Source of the DNA: Rhodopseudomonas palustris
GTDB taxonomy: Bacteria; Pseudomonadota; Alphaproteobacteria; Rhizobiales; Xanthobacteraceae
DNA length: 64,000 nt
NCBI RefSeq assembly: GCF_013415845.1
Contig: NZ_CP058907.1
Span: 620,001-684,000, forward strand
Reading direction: 5' to 3'
How positions within the stretch are numbered: the first letter of the stretch is position 1; every line of letters begins with the position of its first letter. Shown one piece after another: positions 25,854 through 35,102 of this stretch. The position numbers and the translations under genes were made by a program. Below the pieces are notes generated by a model. That model saw only the letters and a list, made by a program, of their open reading frames with translations, did no database searches and was not told where the DNA came from.

Positions 25854-27194
25854 TTACTTCGGCGCCGCGTCCTTCTTCAGGACCAGCGCCAGCGCAGCGT
25901 TGAGCTGGGCGTCTTCGGGCTTGCCGATCAGGTCCGCCTTGATCGGCGCCGAGGTCGCGGACTTGGTCTTGTCGTCGGTCGGCTCGCCGGTCTTCGGCGT
26001 CGCCTTGGTGGCGCTGGCGTCCGACTTGCCGAGCTGGCCCGGATTGGCGATCGCGCCGTGCAGCGCGCTTTCGCGGATCAGCGGGCCGCCGCTGATCTGC
26101 TGATCCTTCGGCGCCTCTTCGATCACGTCCGGCACGATGCCCTCGTCCTGGATCGAGCGGCCGGCCGGCGTGTAGTACAGCGCCGTGGTCAGCCGCACCG
26201 CGCCGTGACCCTTGATCGGAATCACGGTTTGCACCGAGCCCTTGCCGAAGCTGGTGGTGCCCATCACGGTGGCGCGCTTGCGGTCCTGCAGCGCGCCGGC
26301 AACAATCTCCGACGCCGACGCCGAGGCGCCGTTGATCAGCACCACGATCGGCACGCCCGGCAGCTTGTCGCCCTTCGACGGCGCCGAGAACACCCGCTGG
26401 TCGTCGGCCTGGCGGCCGCGGATCGACACCACGGTGCCGCCGTCGAGCAGGTCGCCCGCCACCGAGACGGCGGCGTTGAGCAGCCCGCCCGGATCGTTGC
26501 GCAGGTCGATCACCAGCCCCTTGAGGCCGCCGTCCTTGGCGTCGCTCTTCAGCTTGGTGAGCGCAGCGGTGAAGCCGTCGGCGGTGTCGGCGCCGAACTG
26601 GCTGATGCGGATGTAGCCGACGCCGTCCGGCTTGATCTCCGACTTCACCGAAGCGACGCGGATGATTTCACGGGTCAGGGTAACGTCGAACGGCTCGTCC
26701 TTGCCGCGCAGAACCGTGATGGTGACCTTGGTGCCGGGGGCGCCGCGCAGCATGTCGACGACGTTACGCAGGCTCATGCCCTGAGTGGTGGCGGTGCCGA
26801 CCTTGATGATCAGGTCGCCCGGCTCGAGCTTGGCGCGCGCCGCCGGGGTGCCGTCGATCGGCGACACAATCCGCGGAATCCCGCCCTGAGCGGTGATCTG
26901 CATGCCGAGGCCGCCGAACTGGCCCGACATGTCGGTCTGCATGTCCTTGAATTCCTTCTCGTCCATGTAGTCCGAATGCGGATCGAGCCGGTTCAGCAGG
27001 CCCTTCAGGGCATCCTTGGTCAGCTCGTCCGAGGGGATCGGATGGACGTAGGCGCGCTGCACCAGCTGGATCACGCCGCCGATCAGGTCGAGATCGGCCG
27101 GGGCGGTCTGCTCGCGCTGCAGGGCGAGCGCGGAGACGACGGGAACCGCGACGACGCCGAGGACGGCAAGCGAGCGGACGACGATTTTGCGCAT
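25854..27194 (-). CDS. ctpA: S41 carboxy-terminal processing protease CtpA
   Basis: A 446-residue periplasmic serine protease. The N-terminal signal/anchor is residues 1-25, and a PDZ domain with GGLGMQI and LEPGDLIIKV spans about 90-175. The S41 core has GASASASEI (catalytic S293) and FGKGSVQ (K318); the Ser-Lys spacing of 25 matches E. coli Prc. A low-complexity Lys/Thr/Ala tail (about 370-446) extends past the core. Family members trim periplasmic proteins, including cell-wall hydrolases. Upstream on the same strand is glnD, with a 163-nt gap. Confidence 0.93.
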   Translation of the reverse strand: MRKIVVRSLAVLGVVAVPVVSALALQREQTAPADLDLIGGVIQLVQRAYVHPIPSDELTKDALKGLLNRLDPHSDYMDEKEFKDMQTDMSGQFGGLGMQITAQGGIPRIVSPIDGTPAARAKLEPGDLIIKVGTATTQGMSLRNVVDMLRGAPGTKVTITVLRGKDEPFDVTLTREIIRVASVKSEIKPDGVGYIRISQFGADTADGFTAALTKLKSDAKDGGLKGLVIDLRNDPGGLLNAAVSVAGDLLDGGTVVSIRGRQADDQRVFSAPSKGDKLPGVPIVVLINGASASASEIVAGALQDRKRATVMGTTSFGKGSVQTVIPIKGHGAVRLTTALYYTPAGRSIQDEGIVPDVIEEAPKDQQISGGPLIRESALHGAIANPGQLGKSDASATKATPKTGEPTDDKTKSATSAPIKADLIGKPEDAQLNAALALVLKKDAAPK

Positions 27195-27357
27195 GGACTA
27201 ACTCATGTGAAGGGGCGGAAAATTGCCGCCGTGGTGGCGTTGCGGAACCAGAACCGACCGCGGTCGCCATCGGTTCCCGTGAAGGGGGCACCGGCGCCCG
27301 GATAGGACGCCTGATCAGATACGTGCGAAGCGGGCGTGATCAAGGCACCCGATGCGG

Positions 27358-30159
27358 TCAAGCCGCCGGCTTTTCGGCGGCGTCGCCGTTGGCGAGCAGG
27401 TGCACCAGCGCCCGCTTGATCGCCGCCTGGCGGGTCGGGGCGGTGATCTGCGCACCTAACAAATCGGTCACGTAGAACACGTCGCGGGCACGTTCGCCGA
27501 AGGTCGCGACATGCGCCGAGGCGATGTTGAGGTTGAGTTTCGAGATCGCCGTGGTGAGCTGGTACAGCAGGCCCGGGCGATCCAGGCCGCTGACTTCGAT
27601 CACCGTATAGCGGTCGGACCAGTTGTTGTTGATTTCGACCTCGGGCTCGACCACGAAGGCGCGCAGCTTGGCCTTGCTGCCGCTGCTCGCGCGGCGTGCG
27701 ACCGCCTCGGGTAGCCGCAGCTTGCCTTCGAGTACCTCTTCGATGGTCTCGCCGATGCGGGTGGCGCGGCGCCCCTCGTCCTCGTCGCGGTCGTATTCGC
27801 GGCTGATCGAGATAGTGTCGAGCGCGCGGCCGTCGGTCGTGGTGTAGATCTGGGCGTCGACGATGTTGGCGCCGGCGCTGGCACAAGCTCCCGCGATCAC
27901 CGACAGCAGCCACGGATGGTCGACCGCCAGGATGGTGAGTTCGGTGACGGCGCGGGCTTCGTCGAAGCCGACATTGATCGCCAGCTTATGGCCTGCCTGT
28001 TCGGAGGCGCGCAGGAAGCGGGCATGGCGGATCTTGCGCTGCAGATCGACCTTCAGCCAGTACGCCGGATAGTGCCGCGCCACATAGGCGTTGAGGTCGG
28101 CCTCCGGCCATTCGGTGAAGGCGGCGCGGAATTCGGCTTGCGCGGCGCGGATGCGCTCGGCGCGGTTCACTTCCGAGAAGCCGCCGGTCAGCACCGGCTC
28201 GGTCTCGTAGTACAAGGTCCGGATCAGCTGCGCCTTCCAGCCGTTCCACACCCCCGGACCGACGCCGCGGATGTCGGCGGTGGTCAGGATGGTGAGCATC
28301 TTCATCTGCTCGACGGTCTCGACCACCGCGGCGAAATTCTCGATGGTCTTGCGGTCCGACAGGTCGCGCGACTGCGCCACCGTGGACATCACCAGATGCT
28401 TCTCGATCAGCCACGCCACCAGCTCGGTGTCGGCGGTGCTGAACCCGAACCGCGGGCAAAGCCGCCGCGCCACCTTGGCGCCGGCGGTGGAGTGATCCTC
28501 GGGCTGGCCCTTGGCGATATCGTGCAGCAGCACCGCGGCATACAGCACCGCACGGTGATCGGGCCTGATCTTCCGGATCAGCTCCGACGACAGCGCGAAC
28601 TCATCGTTCCCGCCGCGTTCGATCTCCTGCAGATTGCCGACGCAGCGGATCAAATGCTCGTCCACCGTGTAGCTGTGATACATGTTGAACTGCATCATCG
28701 ACACGATGCGGCCGAAGGCGCGGATGAAGCGGCCGAGCACGCCGGTCTCGTTCATCCGCCGCAGCACCGGCTCGGCGTTGTCGGAAGTCAGAATCTCGAC
28801 GAACAGCCGGTTGGCTTCGGGATTGTCGCGAAGCTGCGGCGTAATCAGCGACAGCGACCGCGTCACGCTGCGCATCGCGTCCGGGTGGAAGGCGAGATTG
28901 TTCTTCTGCGCCAGCCGGAAGATCCGGATCAGATTGACCGGATCGTGCTTGAACACGTCCGGCACAGCCAGATTGATGCGGTTATTGTCGATGACGAAAT
29001 CGTCGCTCTCCGGCACCCGGCGGCGCTTGGCGGCGGGCCGCAGCCGCGCCATCATCCGCGTGAGCGCCGGCGCCGCCTTGGCCTGCTGATCCTCCAGCTT
29101 GGCGCACAGGATCGCGGTGAGGTTGCCGACTTCCTTGGCGATCAGGAAGTAGTGCTTCATGAAGCGCTCGACATCCTGCATTCCCGGATGCGAGGTGTAG
29201 CCGAGCCGCACGCCGATCTCGCGCTGCAGATCGAACGACAGCCGGTCTTCGGCGCGCTTGGTCACGAAGTGAATGTTGCAGCGGACCGACCACAGGAAGT
29301 CTTCGCAGCGGCGGAACGTGCGGAATTCGGCCGGATCGAACACGCCGCGCTCGGACAGCTCGCTGGCTTCGCGAACCCGGTAGACGTATTTGGCGATCCA
29401 GAACAGCGTGTGTAGGTCGCGCAGGCCGCCCTTGCCGTCCTTGACGTTGGGCTCGACCAGATAGCGTGACTGGCCGGAGCGGCGGTGGCGCTCCTCGCGC
29501 TCGGCGAGCTTGGCGGCGACGAATTCGGCCGCGGTGCCCTCGACCACCTCCTTGTCGAAACGCTCGACCAGCTCGGCGTACAGCGCCTCGTCGCCGGCCA
29601 GAAACCGCGTCTCCAGGATCGCGGTGCGGATCGTCATGTCGGCGCGCGCCTGGCGGATGCACTCGTCGACCGAGCGGGTGGCATGGCCGACTTTCAGCCC
29701 GATGTCCCACAGGCAGTACAGGATGACTTCGGCGACCTGCTCGCCCCAGGCGGTCTGCTTGTAGGGCAGGATGAACAGCAGGTCGATGTCGCTCTCCGGC
29801 GCCATCAGGCCGCGGCCGTAGCCGCCGGTCGCCACCACTGTCATCCGCTCAGAACTCGAGGGCGTCGGGGTGTTGTAGAGGTATTCAGTTGCGGCGTTGA
29901 ACAGCAGCCGGATGATCGCGTCCTGGACGTAGCACAGCCGCTCGGCGCAGCGCCGGCCGTGGCGGTCGCGCAGCAACTGCGCTTCGGCCTCGGTGCGGGC
30001 TTTGGCCAGCTCCGCCTTCATCAGCATCGCCAGCGCGGTGCGGAACGCGGCGTCGTTGCCGGAGTGTTTTTCGGCCAGCGTTGCGATTTCGGCGGCGACC
30101 CGGGCGCTGTCGAAGCGCTCGTCGGCGGCGGGGCGGGGAGGTGACACGACTTTGTCCAT
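27358..30159 (-). CDS. glnD: PII uridylyltransferase / uridylyl-removing enzyme
   Basis: A 933-residue bifunctional nitrogen sensor that uridylylates and deuridylylates PII proteins according to glutamine. GGYGRG (112-117) and D124/D126 form the nucleotidyltransferase site. An HD hydrolase domain follows (LLHDIAKGQPEDHS), and two C-terminal ACT domains bind glutamine. Start ATG at 30159 (MDKVVSPP) with GGAAA upstream is preferred; a GTG at 30207 is an alternative. It is divergent from argJ across 222 nt. Overall length is normal for the family. Confidence 0.96.
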   Translation of the reverse strand: MDKVVSPPRPAADERFDSARVAAEIATLAEKHSGNDAAFRTALAMLMKAELAKARTEAEAQLLRDRHGRRCAERLCYVQDAIIRLLFNAATEYLYNTPTPSSSERMTVVATGGYGRGLMAPESDIDLLFILPYKQTAWGEQVAEVILYCLWDIGLKVGHATRSVDECIRQARADMTIRTAILETRFLAGDEALYAELVERFDKEVVEGTAAEFVAAKLAEREERHRRSGQSRYLVEPNVKDGKGGLRDLHTLFWIAKYVYRVREASELSERGVFDPAEFRTFRRCEDFLWSVRCNIHFVTKRAEDRLSFDLQREIGVRLGYTSHPGMQDVERFMKHYFLIAKEVGNLTAILCAKLEDQQAKAAPALTRMMARLRPAAKRRRVPESDDFVIDNNRINLAVPDVFKHDPVNLIRIFRLAQKNNLAFHPDAMRSVTRSLSLITPQLRDNPEANRLFVEILTSDNAEPVLRRMNETGVLGRFIRAFGRIVSMMQFNMYHSYTVDEHLIRCVGNLQEIERGGNDEFALSSELIRKIRPDHRAVLYAAVLLHDIAKGQPEDHSTAGAKVARRLCPRFGFSTADTELVAWLIEKHLVMSTVAQSRDLSDRKTIENFAAVVETVEQMKMLTILTTADIRGVGPGVWNGWKAQLIRTLYYETEPVLTGGFSEVNRAERIRAAQAEFRAAFTEWPEADLNAYVARHYPAYWLKVDLQRKIRHARFLRASEQAGHKLAINVGFDEARAVTELTILAVDHPWLLSVIAGACASAGANIVDAQIYTTTDGRALDTISISREYDRDEDEGRRATRIGETIEEVLEGKLRLPEAVARRASSGSKAKLRAFVVEPEVEINNNWSDRYTVIEVSGLDRPGLLYQLTTAISKLNLNIASAHVATFGERARDVFYVTDLLGAQITAPTRQAAIKRALVHLLANGDAAEKPAA

Positions 30160-30381
30160 GGCTATTTCCGGATATCGGACGGCAACGCTGCTGTCACGGA
30201 ATTCCACCCAAGGGTAACTGCGGAGGCGGCCTTGGCCCAGCCAGCATAGGCGCCTGCAACGGATTGTGACGATGGGATTTTCGTCAGTTTTCGTGAATTC
30301 TCCTTCTCATCGTCGCGAGCTTGTGAGAGAGGGGAACGCCGCTCCCGCGCCGGCGGGGGTACAACCTGCCGAAAGCGCCCG

Positions 30382-31623
30382 ATGTCCAGTAAAGTCTCCC
30401 CGCTCGCCCCCACCGATGTCCCCGCCATGCCGATGATCGCCGGCGTGCGCCTCGCGACCGCCGCGGCCGGCATCCGTTACAAGGGCCGCACCGACGTGCT
30501 GCTGGTCGAAATGGAGAAGGGCACCACGGTCGCCGGGGTGTTCACCACCTCCAAATGCGCCTCCGCGCCGGTGGAATGGTGCCGCGACAAGCTGAAGGGC
30601 GGCGGCGCCCGGGCGCTGGTGGTCAACTCGGGTAACGCCAACGCCTTCACCGGCAAGTCCGGCAAGCAGGCCACCACGCTGACCGCACAGCTCGCCGCCA
30701 AGGCGATCGGCTGCAAGCCGGCCGAAGTGTTCCTGGCTTCGACCGGCGTGATCGGCGAACCGCTCGACGCCACCAAGTTCGACGGCGTTCTCGATGCGCT
30801 GGCGCTTGACGCCGGCCCCGACGGCTGGATGGACGCCGCCAAGGCGATTATGACCACCGATACCTTCCCGAAGGTCGCGACCGCCACCGTCAAGCTCGGC
30901 AAAGCCAAGGTGACGATCAACGGCATGGCCAAGGGCGCCGGCATGATCGCGCCCGACATGGCGACGATGTTGTCGTTCATCTTCACCGATGCGCCGCTGT
31001 CGGCCTCCTGCCTGCAGGCGCTGCTCAAGGCCGGCGTCACCGACACTTTCAACGCAGTGACCATCGACGGCGATACCTCGACCTCTGACACGCTGCTGGC
31101 GTTCGCGACCGGCGCAGCCGCCGAGAACGGCGCGCCGAAGATTTCGCGCGCCTCGGACCCGCGGCTGAAGGCCTTCGTCAAGGCGTTCAACGCGGTGCTG
31201 GCCGATCTCGCTGAGCAGGTGGCGCGCGACGGCGAAGGCGCCCGCAAGCTGGTCGAGATCATCGTCGAGGGCGCCAAGACCAAGGTTTCGGCTCGCAAGA
31301 TCGCGCTGTCGATCGCCAATTCGCCGCTGGTGAAGACCGCCATCGCCGGCGAAGACGCCAATTGGGGCCGGGTGGTGATGGCGGTCGGCAAGGCCGGCGA
31401 GCCGGCCGATCGCGATAAGCTGTCGATCTCGTTCAACGGCATCCGCGTCGCCAAGGCCGGCGCGCGCGATCCGTCCTACAACGAGAAGGAAGTCTCGGCC
31501 GAGATGAAGAAGCCGGTGATCCAGATCAAGGTCGCCCTCGGCCTCGGCAAAGGCCGCGACCGCGTGCTGACCTGCGACCTCACCAAGGAATACGTCGCGA
31601 TTAACGGCGATTATCGGTCGTGA
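30382..31623 (+). CDS. argJ: bifunctional ornithine acetyltransferase / N-acetylglutamate synthase
   Basis: A 413-residue arginine biosynthesis enzyme that recycles the acetyl group from N-acetylornithine to glutamate. It is made as a precursor that self-cleaves at [14 protein letters not shown], giving a new N-terminal nucleophile T195. [15 protein letters not shown] (78-92) and STGVIGEPL (120-128, oxyanion region) are conserved. The RBS is weak. Its stop overlaps the start of a secreted protein gene (GTGA), an unusual partner for argJ; mutT follows. Confidence 0.95.
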   Translation: MSSKVSPLAPTDVPAMPMIAGVRLATAAAGIRYKGRTDVLLVEMEKGTTVAGVFTTSKCASAPVEWCRDKLKGGGARALVVNSGNANAFTGKSGKQATTLTAQLAAKAIGCKPAEVFLASTGVIGEPLDATKFDGVLDALALDAGPDGWMDAAKAIMTTDTFPKVATATVKLGKAKVTINGMAKGAGMIAPDMATMLSFIFTDAPLSASCLQALLKAGVTDTFNAVTIDGDTSTSDTLLAFATGAAAENGAPKISRASDPRLKAFVKAFNAVLADLAEQVARDGEGARKLVEIIVEGAKTKVSARKIALSIANSPLVKTAIAGEDANWGRVVMAVGKAGEPADRDKLSISFNGIRVAKAGARDPSYNEKEVSAEMKKPVIQIKVALGLGKGRDRVLTCDLTKEYVAINGDYRS

Positions 31624-32117
31624 ACCGGGCGGTCGCTGCAGGCATCGTCGTCACGGCGGCGGTGCTGGTCGGCGCAGCGTGCGCGCAGGCCGAGACGGCG
31701 TATTTGCGCCGTACCGTGCCGAGCGATACCGAAACCATGATCGGCATCGGGGCCCGCTTCGACAAAGCCTGCCGGAGTGTTGGGCTGTTCGAGGTCCTGC
31801 TCGACGAACCGCCGCAGCACGGGTCGGTGTGCATGCTTGCGGGGTCGGTCCGGCCGACGCGACTGTTCGCCGGCTCGGGTACAAAGTGTCTGGGGCAGCC
31901 GATGCCCGGAGTTCAGATCATGTACCGATCCGATCCAGGCTACGCCGGCCGCGATACGCTGCGCTATACGTTGAAATCCCCGCGGATCAGCAAGCCGCAT
32001 CAATTCACGATCGAAGTCCGAGCGACCTCCAAGATTGAAGGTGGTCGACGATTGGATGTTGAGCAACCGCGCCAGTCGCCGGGGCCGATGCCTACCTGCG
32101 TGGCGCTGACATCGTAG
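31620..32117 (+). CDS. secreted protein of unknown function, translationally coupled to argJ
   Basis: A 165-residue protein with a clear signal peptide (hydrophobic 5-22, cleavage near AQA at 22-24). The mature part has four or more cysteines (near 51, 71, 89 and 160), so it is probably disulfide-bonded. The segment [17 protein letters not shown] followed by a final [10 protein letters not shown] strand resembles bacterial Ig/cadherin-like repeats that end in G-D-x-x-x-Y. The GTG start overlaps the argJ TGA. I do not recognise a named family. The role with arginine synthesis is not obvious; linkage may be incidental. Confidence 0.7.
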   Translation: MNRAVAAGIVVTAAVLVGAACAQAETAYLRRTVPSDTETMIGIGARFDKACRSVGLFEVLLDEPPQHGSVCMLAGSVRPTRLFAGSGTKCLGQPMPGVQIMYRSDPGYAGRDTLRYTLKSPRISKPHQFTIEVRATSKIEGGRRLDVEQPRQSPGPMPTCVALTS

Positions 32118-32124
32118 GCAATCC

Positions 32125-32526
32125 ATGAACCTCCTCCTCGTCGTCGCCGTGGCGCTGATCGATGCCGATAATCGCGTGCTGATCGCGCAGCGGCCAAAGC
32201 ACAAGCAGCTCGGCGGTCTGTGGGAGTTTCCCGGCGGCAAGCTCGATCCCGGCGAGCGGCCGGAGGCGGCGCTGATTCGCGAGCTCGACGAGGAGCTCGG
32301 CATCACCGTGAAGGAAGCCTGTCTGGCGCCGCTGACCTTCGCCAGCCACGCCTACGAGGACTTTCACCTGCTGATGCCGCTGTATGTCTGCCGGCGGTGG
32401 GAAGGCCTGGCGATGCCGCGCGAAGGCCAGGAGCTCGCCTGGGTCCGCGCCAACAAGCTGCGCGACTATCCGATGCCACCGGCGGACCTGCCGCTGATCC
32501 CGCCGCTGATCGAACTGCTGATGTAG
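32125..32526 (+). CDS. mutT: MutT-like Nudix 8-oxo-dGTP diphosphatase
   Basis: A 133-residue Nudix hydrolase. The Nudix box G38-x5-E44-x7-R52-E53-L-x-E56-E57-x-G59-I is intact. LGGLWEFPGGK before it and short total length match MutT, which removes 8-oxo-dGTP from the nucleotide pool to prevent A:T-to-C:G mutation. It starts 7 nt after the secreted-protein stop, so it is in the argJ transcript. Another small Nudix activity cannot be excluded by sequence alone. Confidence 0.9.
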   Translation: MNLLLVVAVALIDADNRVLIAQRPKHKQLGGLWEFPGGKLDPGERPEAALIRELDEELGITVKEACLAPLTFASHAYEDFHLLMPLYVCRRWEGLAMPREGQELAWVRANKLRDYPMPPADLPLIPPLIELLM

Positions 32527-32548
32527 GGCGCCGGCCAAATTCGAAGGC

Positions 32549-32674
32549 GTCATGCGCGGGCTTGACCCGCCTGCGGGGCCGAAGCCCCTTCGGCGCGGCG
32601 AAGGCCCGCGCATCCATCATCTTGCGAAGAGGGATGGATCGCCGGGTCAAGTGTTCAGCCCGGCGATGACCGCG
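32549..32674. repeat. palindromic intergenic repeat, family C variant
   Basis: It begins GTCATGCGCGGGCTTGACCC and ends CCGGCGATGACCGCG. Nested inverted pairs include GCGGGC/GCCCGC, GGGGCC-GAAG-CCCC and GGATGGATC/ATCCATCATC. It separates the convergent mutT and methyltransferase-fold genes and has no coding capacity. Confidence 0.6.
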
Positions 32675-32712
32675 ATAGACAAGAGCAAAGGCCTGCAACG
32701 GGGGCAGGCTGC

Positions 32713-33537
32713 TCAGCGTTTCCCCTTGATCGCCTCTTCCAGACTCACCTTCGCCGAGCCCGGCTTCAGCGGCTGCTGCTGGCTTTCGTGCGGAGACCAG
32801 CCGGACAGCCAGACGATTTCGAAGGTGGCGCGGATGCGGCCGTCGGGGTCGCTGAAGCGGTCGGCATAGATCTGCGCCATCCGTGTCAGGGTGGTGCGGC
32901 GCAGCGGCGTCCGGCGGCGCTCGATCAGGACATTGGTGGCGCCCATCCGCCGCAGATCCTGCATCAAGGCGAAGGCGTGGTCGTAGCGCACCACGACGCG
33001 GTCGACGTCGGTGACCGGCAGCGCGAAGCCTGCGCGCTGCAGCAGCGCGCCGAGATCGCGCAAATCGGCGGCCGGCGCGACGCGCGGCGACACGCCGCCT
33101 TCGATCTCTGCTTCGGCGGAAGCGAACGCCTGGCGCAGCTCGGTCAGCGTATCGCCGCCGGTCAGCGCCGCGAGCAGCAGCCCGTCAGGCTTGAGTGCGC
33201 GGCGAAGCTGCGCCAGCACGCCCGGCAGGTCGTTGGCGAATTGCAGCGCCAGCGCCGAGACCACGAGGTCGAGCGATCCGGGCGCGAACGGCAGGGCTTC
33301 GCTGCCGGACGGATCCACTGCAAGATGCGCGAGCTTGGGAAACCGCTGCAGCTTCAGCCCGCCGGGCGTCCAGAGATCGGCGACCTCGGTGAAGTCGCGC
33401 AGCACGGCATGGAGCCGCTCGTCCATCTCGTCGGCGACGCGGTCGAGCAGGAAAGGCACCGAGCCGAGCGCGGCGGCGCGGTGCAGCCGCGCCGTGAGCA
33501 GCCGGCGATCGAACAGGATCGGCGTCGAGTCAGCCAT
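32713..33537 (-). CDS. NDUFAF5-like methyltransferase-fold protein
   Basis: A 274-residue protein beginning LFDRRLLTARLHRAAALGSVPFLLDRVADEMDERL, the N-terminal block shared with mitochondrial NDUFAF5 (C20orf7) and bacterial relatives annotated as BioC-like SAM enzymes. The SAM motif I position reads EVADLWTPGGL instead of DLGCGTG, so classical SAM binding is doubtful; motif IV-like SALALQFANDLPG is present. Human NDUFAF5 hydroxylates an arginine of a complex I subunit; the same role here is inference. It is co-oriented with a 99-residue protein upstream (26-nt gap). Confidence 0.75.
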   Translation of the reverse strand: MADSTPILFDRRLLTARLHRAAALGSVPFLLDRVADEMDERLHAVLRDFTEVADLWTPGGLKLQRFPKLAHLAVDPSGSEALPFAPGSLDLVVSALALQFANDLPGVLAQLRRALKPDGLLLAALTGGDTLTELRQAFASAEAEIEGGVSPRVAPAADLRDLGALLQRAGFALPVTDVDRVVVRYDHAFALMQDLRRMGATNVLIERRRTPLRRTTLTRMAQIYADRFSDPDGRIRATFEIVWLSGWSPHESQQQPLKPGSAKVSLEEAIKGKR

Positions 33538-33563
33538 GGCAAATCAGAATCGAGAAAGCACGA

Positions 33564-33863
33564 TCAGTTCAGCTTGGAGGCCGCGGCCGGGCCCTGCTGC
33601 GAGGCTTCGAACATCTTCAGCACCGCATCCAGCGCGTTGCGCAAGTGCTGCGCGCCGGCCTGGCTGCAGCGCAGCCGGGCGGTGGTGACGAACTTCACCT
33701 CGACCGTTCCGTCCGTCAGCGGGTTGAGCGTGCGCGCCGCGAGTTCGACCTCGACGCCGTTGGCAATTACCCCGTGCGCCGGCGCGATGTCGAAATACAC
33801 GTGCGGCGCGGTCGGAATATCCAGATAGGTGACGTCGGCAGGCTTGTCGGTGGGCTCGGACAC
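33564..33863 (-). CDS. small soluble protein of unknown function
   Basis: A 99-residue protein with a beta-rich N-terminal half (YLDIPTAPHVYFDIAPAHGVI, VEVKFVTTARLRCS) and a C-terminal helix (QHLRNALDAVLKMFEAS). It has no signal peptide, membrane helix or recognisable catalytic motif. It lies upstream of the NDUFAF5-like gene with a 26-nt gap, so it is probably in the same transcript. The pattern looks like a compact single-domain fold. I do not recognise the family. Confidence 0.65.
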   Translation of the reverse strand: MSEPTDKPADVTYLDIPTAPHVYFDIAPAHGVIANGVEVELAARTLNPLTDGTVEVKFVTTARLRCSQAGAQHLRNALDAVLKMFEASQQGPAAASKLN

Positions 33864-33968
33864 GGCGATCTCCCGGAGAAGGACTGGCGGTGTTGTGCGC
33901 TTTTTTCCGGCCCGGCACTACAAGGTTCTGTCGCTTGACGGTTGCGGGGATAGCGCTAGCCTCGCGTC

Positions 33969-34784
33969 ATGCGTGTGGGGACGATCAATCGGGCCGGCGT
34001 GGGCGGGCTGAGCAGCTTTTCGGCCGCTGCCAATAGTTTGCGCCGGATCTGGACCCGCGCGACTCAGGCGGCGCTCGATTTGGCGCTACCGACGCTGTGC
34101 GTCGCCTGCCGCGAGCCGGTCGCCGGCGAGGGCGTCTGTGCGCAGTGCTGGTCGCAGCTGTCCTTTATCGCCCCGCCTTACTGCGAAAAGCTCGGCATCC
34201 CGTTCGTCTATGATCCCGGCCCCGGTATGCTGTCGATGCAGGCGATCGCCGATCCGCCGGCCTATAGCCGCGCCCGCGCCGCCGTGCGTTACGACGAGGT
34301 CGCCAAGGCGCTGGTGCACGGCCTCAAGTTCCATGACCGCACCGATCTGGCGCCGATCATGGGGCGGTGGATGGCTCGTGCCGGCCAGCCGCTTCTCGCC
34401 GATGCCGATCTGCTGGTGCCGGTGCCGCTGCATTGGCGCCGCGGTTTCTCGCGTCGCTACAATCAGTCCGGCGCACTGGCGCAGGTGATCGGTCGGCAGG
34501 CCAAATTGTCGGTCGCGGTCGAGGCGCTACAGCGGGTTCGCCCGACCGCGCATCAGATCGGGCTATCGCGCAGCGAGCGTGCCGCCAATGTGCAGGGCGC
34601 CTTCAAGGTTCCGAAGCACCGCAAGGCCGAGATCCAGGGCCGGCGGATCGTGCTGATCGACGACGTGCTGACCTCTGGCGCCACCGTCGATGCCTGCGCC
34701 CGGGCGCTGCTCCGGGCGAGGGCGGCCTCGGTCGACGTGCTGGTCTTCGCGCGGGTTGTCGATACGCTGAAATCCCCCATATAA
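33969..34784 (+). CDS. comF: ComF-family phosphoribosyltransferase-like protein
   Basis: A 271-residue protein of the ComF/GntX family. The N-terminal four-cysteine cluster (C44, C47, C57, C60) is a probable zinc finger. Then come VPVPLHWRRGFSRRYNQS and the PRPP-binding motif IVLIDDVLTSGAT (about 226-238). In naturally competent bacteria ComF helps DNA uptake; in others its role is unknown. A leader of about 35 residues before the zinc finger is longer than in many relatives, so the ATG at 33969 may be upstream of the true start. It is followed by grxC 43 nt later. Confidence 0.88.
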   Translation: MRVGTINRAGVGGLSSFSAAANSLRRIWTRATQAALDLALPTLCVACREPVAGEGVCAQCWSQLSFIAPPYCEKLGIPFVYDPGPGMLSMQAIADPPAYSRARAAVRYDEVAKALVHGLKFHDRTDLAPIMGRWMARAGQPLLADADLLVPVPLHWRRGFSRRYNQSGALAQVIGRQAKLSVAVEALQRVRPTAHQIGLSRSERAANVQGAFKVPKHRKAEIQGRRIVLIDDVLTSGATVDACARALLRARAASVDVLVFARVVDTLKSPI

Positions 34785-34826
34785 TCCGCTCCTTGCGCCC
34801 ATCCTCGGCAACCAAACGGAGCCTGA

Positions 34827-35102
34827 ATGCCCGCAGCGATCGAGATCTTCACCCGCCCCGGCTGCGGCTATTGCAGCGCCGCCAAGTCGCTCCTCAACCG
34901 CAAGAAGGCGGTCTTCACCGAGTACGACGTCGCGGTCGATCCGGGCTACCGGGTGAAGATGGACGAGCGCGCCGGCCCCGGCGCCACCTATCCGCAGATC
35001 TTCATCGGCGACTTCCACGTCGGCGGCTGTGATGATCTCTACGCACTCGACCGCGAGGGCAAGCTCGATGCGCTGCTCGCCGACGAGAAGGCTGCGTCAT
35101 GA
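34827..35102 (+). CDS. grxC: glutaredoxin 3
   Basis: A 91-residue glutaredoxin with active site CGYC (C13, C16), the TYPQIFIG cis-proline strand and GGCDDL glutathione-binding turn. It reduces disulfides using glutathione in the cytoplasm. GGAG precedes the ATG. Its stop overlaps the nitrilase start (ATGA), and that gene overlaps DUF1178 in the same way, so the three proteins are made from one tightly coupled message. Confidence 0.94.
   Translation: MPAAIEIFTRPGCGYCSAAKSLLNRKKAVFTEYDVAVDPGYRVKMDERAGPGATYPQIFIGDFHVGGCDDLYALDREGKLDALLADEKAAS

Noticed and set aside
25761..27305. A 514-codon plus-strand open frame across ctpA
   Set aside because: It is a shadow of ctpA, starts inside a palindromic repeat and has no domain.
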